Part shown: positions 5,325-6,153 of the stretch, piece by piece
How positions within the stretch are numbered: position 1 is the stretch's first letter
Layout of the letters: the number at the start of each line of letters is the position of its first letter
Assembly (NCBI GenBank): GCA_023229405.1
Contig: JALNZH010000227.1
Span: forward strand, 1-6,153
Length of the DNA stretch: 6,153 nt
Source of the DNA: Bacteroidota bacterium
GTDB taxonomy: Bacteria > Bacteroidota > Ignavibacteria > UBA10030 > UBA8401
Reading direction: 5' to 3'
The notes under the pieces: model-generated
Database searches by the model: none
Seen by the model: the letters and a program-made list of their open reading frames with translations, nothing else
Told to the model about the DNA's origin: nothing
Program-made: the position numbers and the translations under genes

Positions 5325-6153
5325 AAATCGTTAATACCATAATATTATTCCTTTTCAGTCTTCCGTTGTTGGCACAGCAGTCGGCTAAACCGATCTATAC
5401 AATTACCACGGAGCGTGAAGGGACGCAGATCGGATCATTTTCTATCGAACTTTTCCCCCTTGCAGCGCCGAAACATGTCCGATACTTTGATAGTTTGGTC
5501 GCGATTAAATTTTTTGACAGTCTTGCCTTCCACCGTGTTGTTCCCGGATTTGTGATTCAGGGGGGCGATCCCAACTCCAGAAATTTGCCGCGCGAAACTT
5601 GGGGAAATGGCGATCCATCGCAAACAACCATTCCGGCAGAGTTTAATAATATCGCCTACGCGCGAGGAGTGCTCGGTGCGGCGAGGGATACCGATCCGAA
5701 CAGCGCCAATTCGCAGTTCTTTATTTGCGTCGCAAATGCATTTTCGCTGAATGCCCAATATACTGCATACGGACGTGTCCTATCCGGAATGAATTTTGTC
5801 GACACAATTGTTTCGGCACCTCGCGATGCGAACGATAATCCTTTGAAAAAAATTATTATGTTCGTCACGAAAACCGGCGAGGACAGTTCTAAACCTGCAG
5901 TGCCGGTACAACTGAATCCCGCTCCCAGCGCCGGACGAATCACACCGGACTCGAACCTGATCTGGTCGTCCGTACCGGGTGCAGTGTTATATCAATTGGA
6001 CATTGCGACTGATTCGAATTTTACGAACAAAATATTTTCCACGGAGATCGGCGCATCGTCCTACAAACTGACCACCGTTCAACTTGGATTAAAAACGTAC
6101 TATTGGCGTGTTGCGTCGAACAACGGCGCGTATCGGAGTTCATTTTCCCCCAC
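5321..6153 (+). CDS. Secreted cyclophilin-type peptidyl-prolyl isomerase with Ig/FN3-like C-terminal domain, 3'-truncated
   Basis: Catalyses cis-trans isomerisation of Xaa-Pro bonds in exported proteins. The frame is open for 277 codons to the window end, so the gene is incomplete. Residues 1-18 form a signal peptide: Lys2, a hydrophobic core, then LPLLA with cleavage predicted before QQ. The mature protein therefore acts in the periplasm or on the outer membrane or surface. The cyclophilin domain spans about 25-185. FHRVVPGFVIQGGDP (70-84) holds catalytic Arg72 plus Phe77 and Gln80, equivalent to Arg55, Phe60 and Gln63 of human cyclophilin A. GVLGAA (116-121), NSQFF (130-134) and YTAYGRV (147-153) follow. 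After a Pro-rich linker, residues about 194-277 resemble an Ig/FN3-like repeat with LIWSSVPGAVLYQLDIA and YYWRVAS, common in surface proteins of Bacteroidota/Ignavibacteria-type bacteria. The ATGA overlap with hpnE places it in the squalene operon. Whether a sorting or anchoring domain follows cannot be seen. Confidence 0.92.
   Translation, partial: MKIVNTIILFLFSLPLLAQQSAKPIYTITTEREGTQIGSFSIELFPLAAPKHVRYFDSLVAIKFFDSLAFHRVVPGFVIQGGDPNSRNLPRETWGNGDPSQTTIPAEFNNIAYARGVLGAARDTDPNSANSQFFICVANAFSLNAQYTAYGRVLSGMNFVDTIVSAPRDANDNPLKKIIMFVTKTGEDSSKPAVPVQLNPAPSAGRITPDSNLIWSSVPGAVLYQLDIATDSNFTNKIFSTEIGASSYKLTTVQLGLKTYYWRVASNNGAYRSSFSP

Overview
The window is ordinary protein-coding DNA of moderate GC. It holds two divergent blocks: two genes leftward on the minus strand (positions 1-2095) and four tightly packed genes rightward on the plus strand (2264-6153). 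The gene at each end runs off the window. No RNA genes, CRISPR arrays, insertion sequences or phage remnants were seen. Weak or absent Shine-Dalgarno sequences at most starts, an HD phosphohydrolase of a type I associate with Bacteroidota-like genomes, and a secreted cyclophilin with an Ig/FN3-like tail ('YYWRV' motif) suggest a member of the Bacteroidota/Chlorobi/Ignavibacteria (FCB) group. This is inference from style, not a phylogenetic placement.

Left block (minus strand). An HD-domain metal phosphohydrolase (217 aa) ends in a strong intrinsic terminator. The next gene, polyphosphate kinase ppk1, starts only about 20 nt beyond that terminator. The ppk1 reading frame covers 457 codons and leaves the window just after the predicted phosphohistidine (His449).

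Divergent intergenic region (2096-2263, 168 bp). It contains several inverted repeats and one weak candidate promoter for each direction, and probably controls both blocks.

Right block (plus strand). hpnC, hpnD and hpnE make up the bacterial three-enzyme route from farnesyl diphosphate to squalene. HpnD makes presqualene diphosphate, HpnC converts it to hydroxysqualene, and the flavoprotein HpnE reduces that to squalene. The junctions are nearly gapless, as expected of one operon. A secreted or periplasmic cyclophilin-type peptidyl-prolyl isomerase overlaps the end of hpnE by 4 nt (ATGA) and so appears to be translationally coupled to it. No squalene-hopene cyclase or carotenoid desaturase lies in the window, so the fate of the squalene cannot be read from this sequence.

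I do not see a convincing new system. The points most worth a second look are the PPIase fused into the squalene operon, the terminator-like hairpin at the ppk1 start, the palindromic divergent control region, the stand-alone HD protein next to ppk1, and an in-frame A-AAA-AAG slippery tract inside hpnE.
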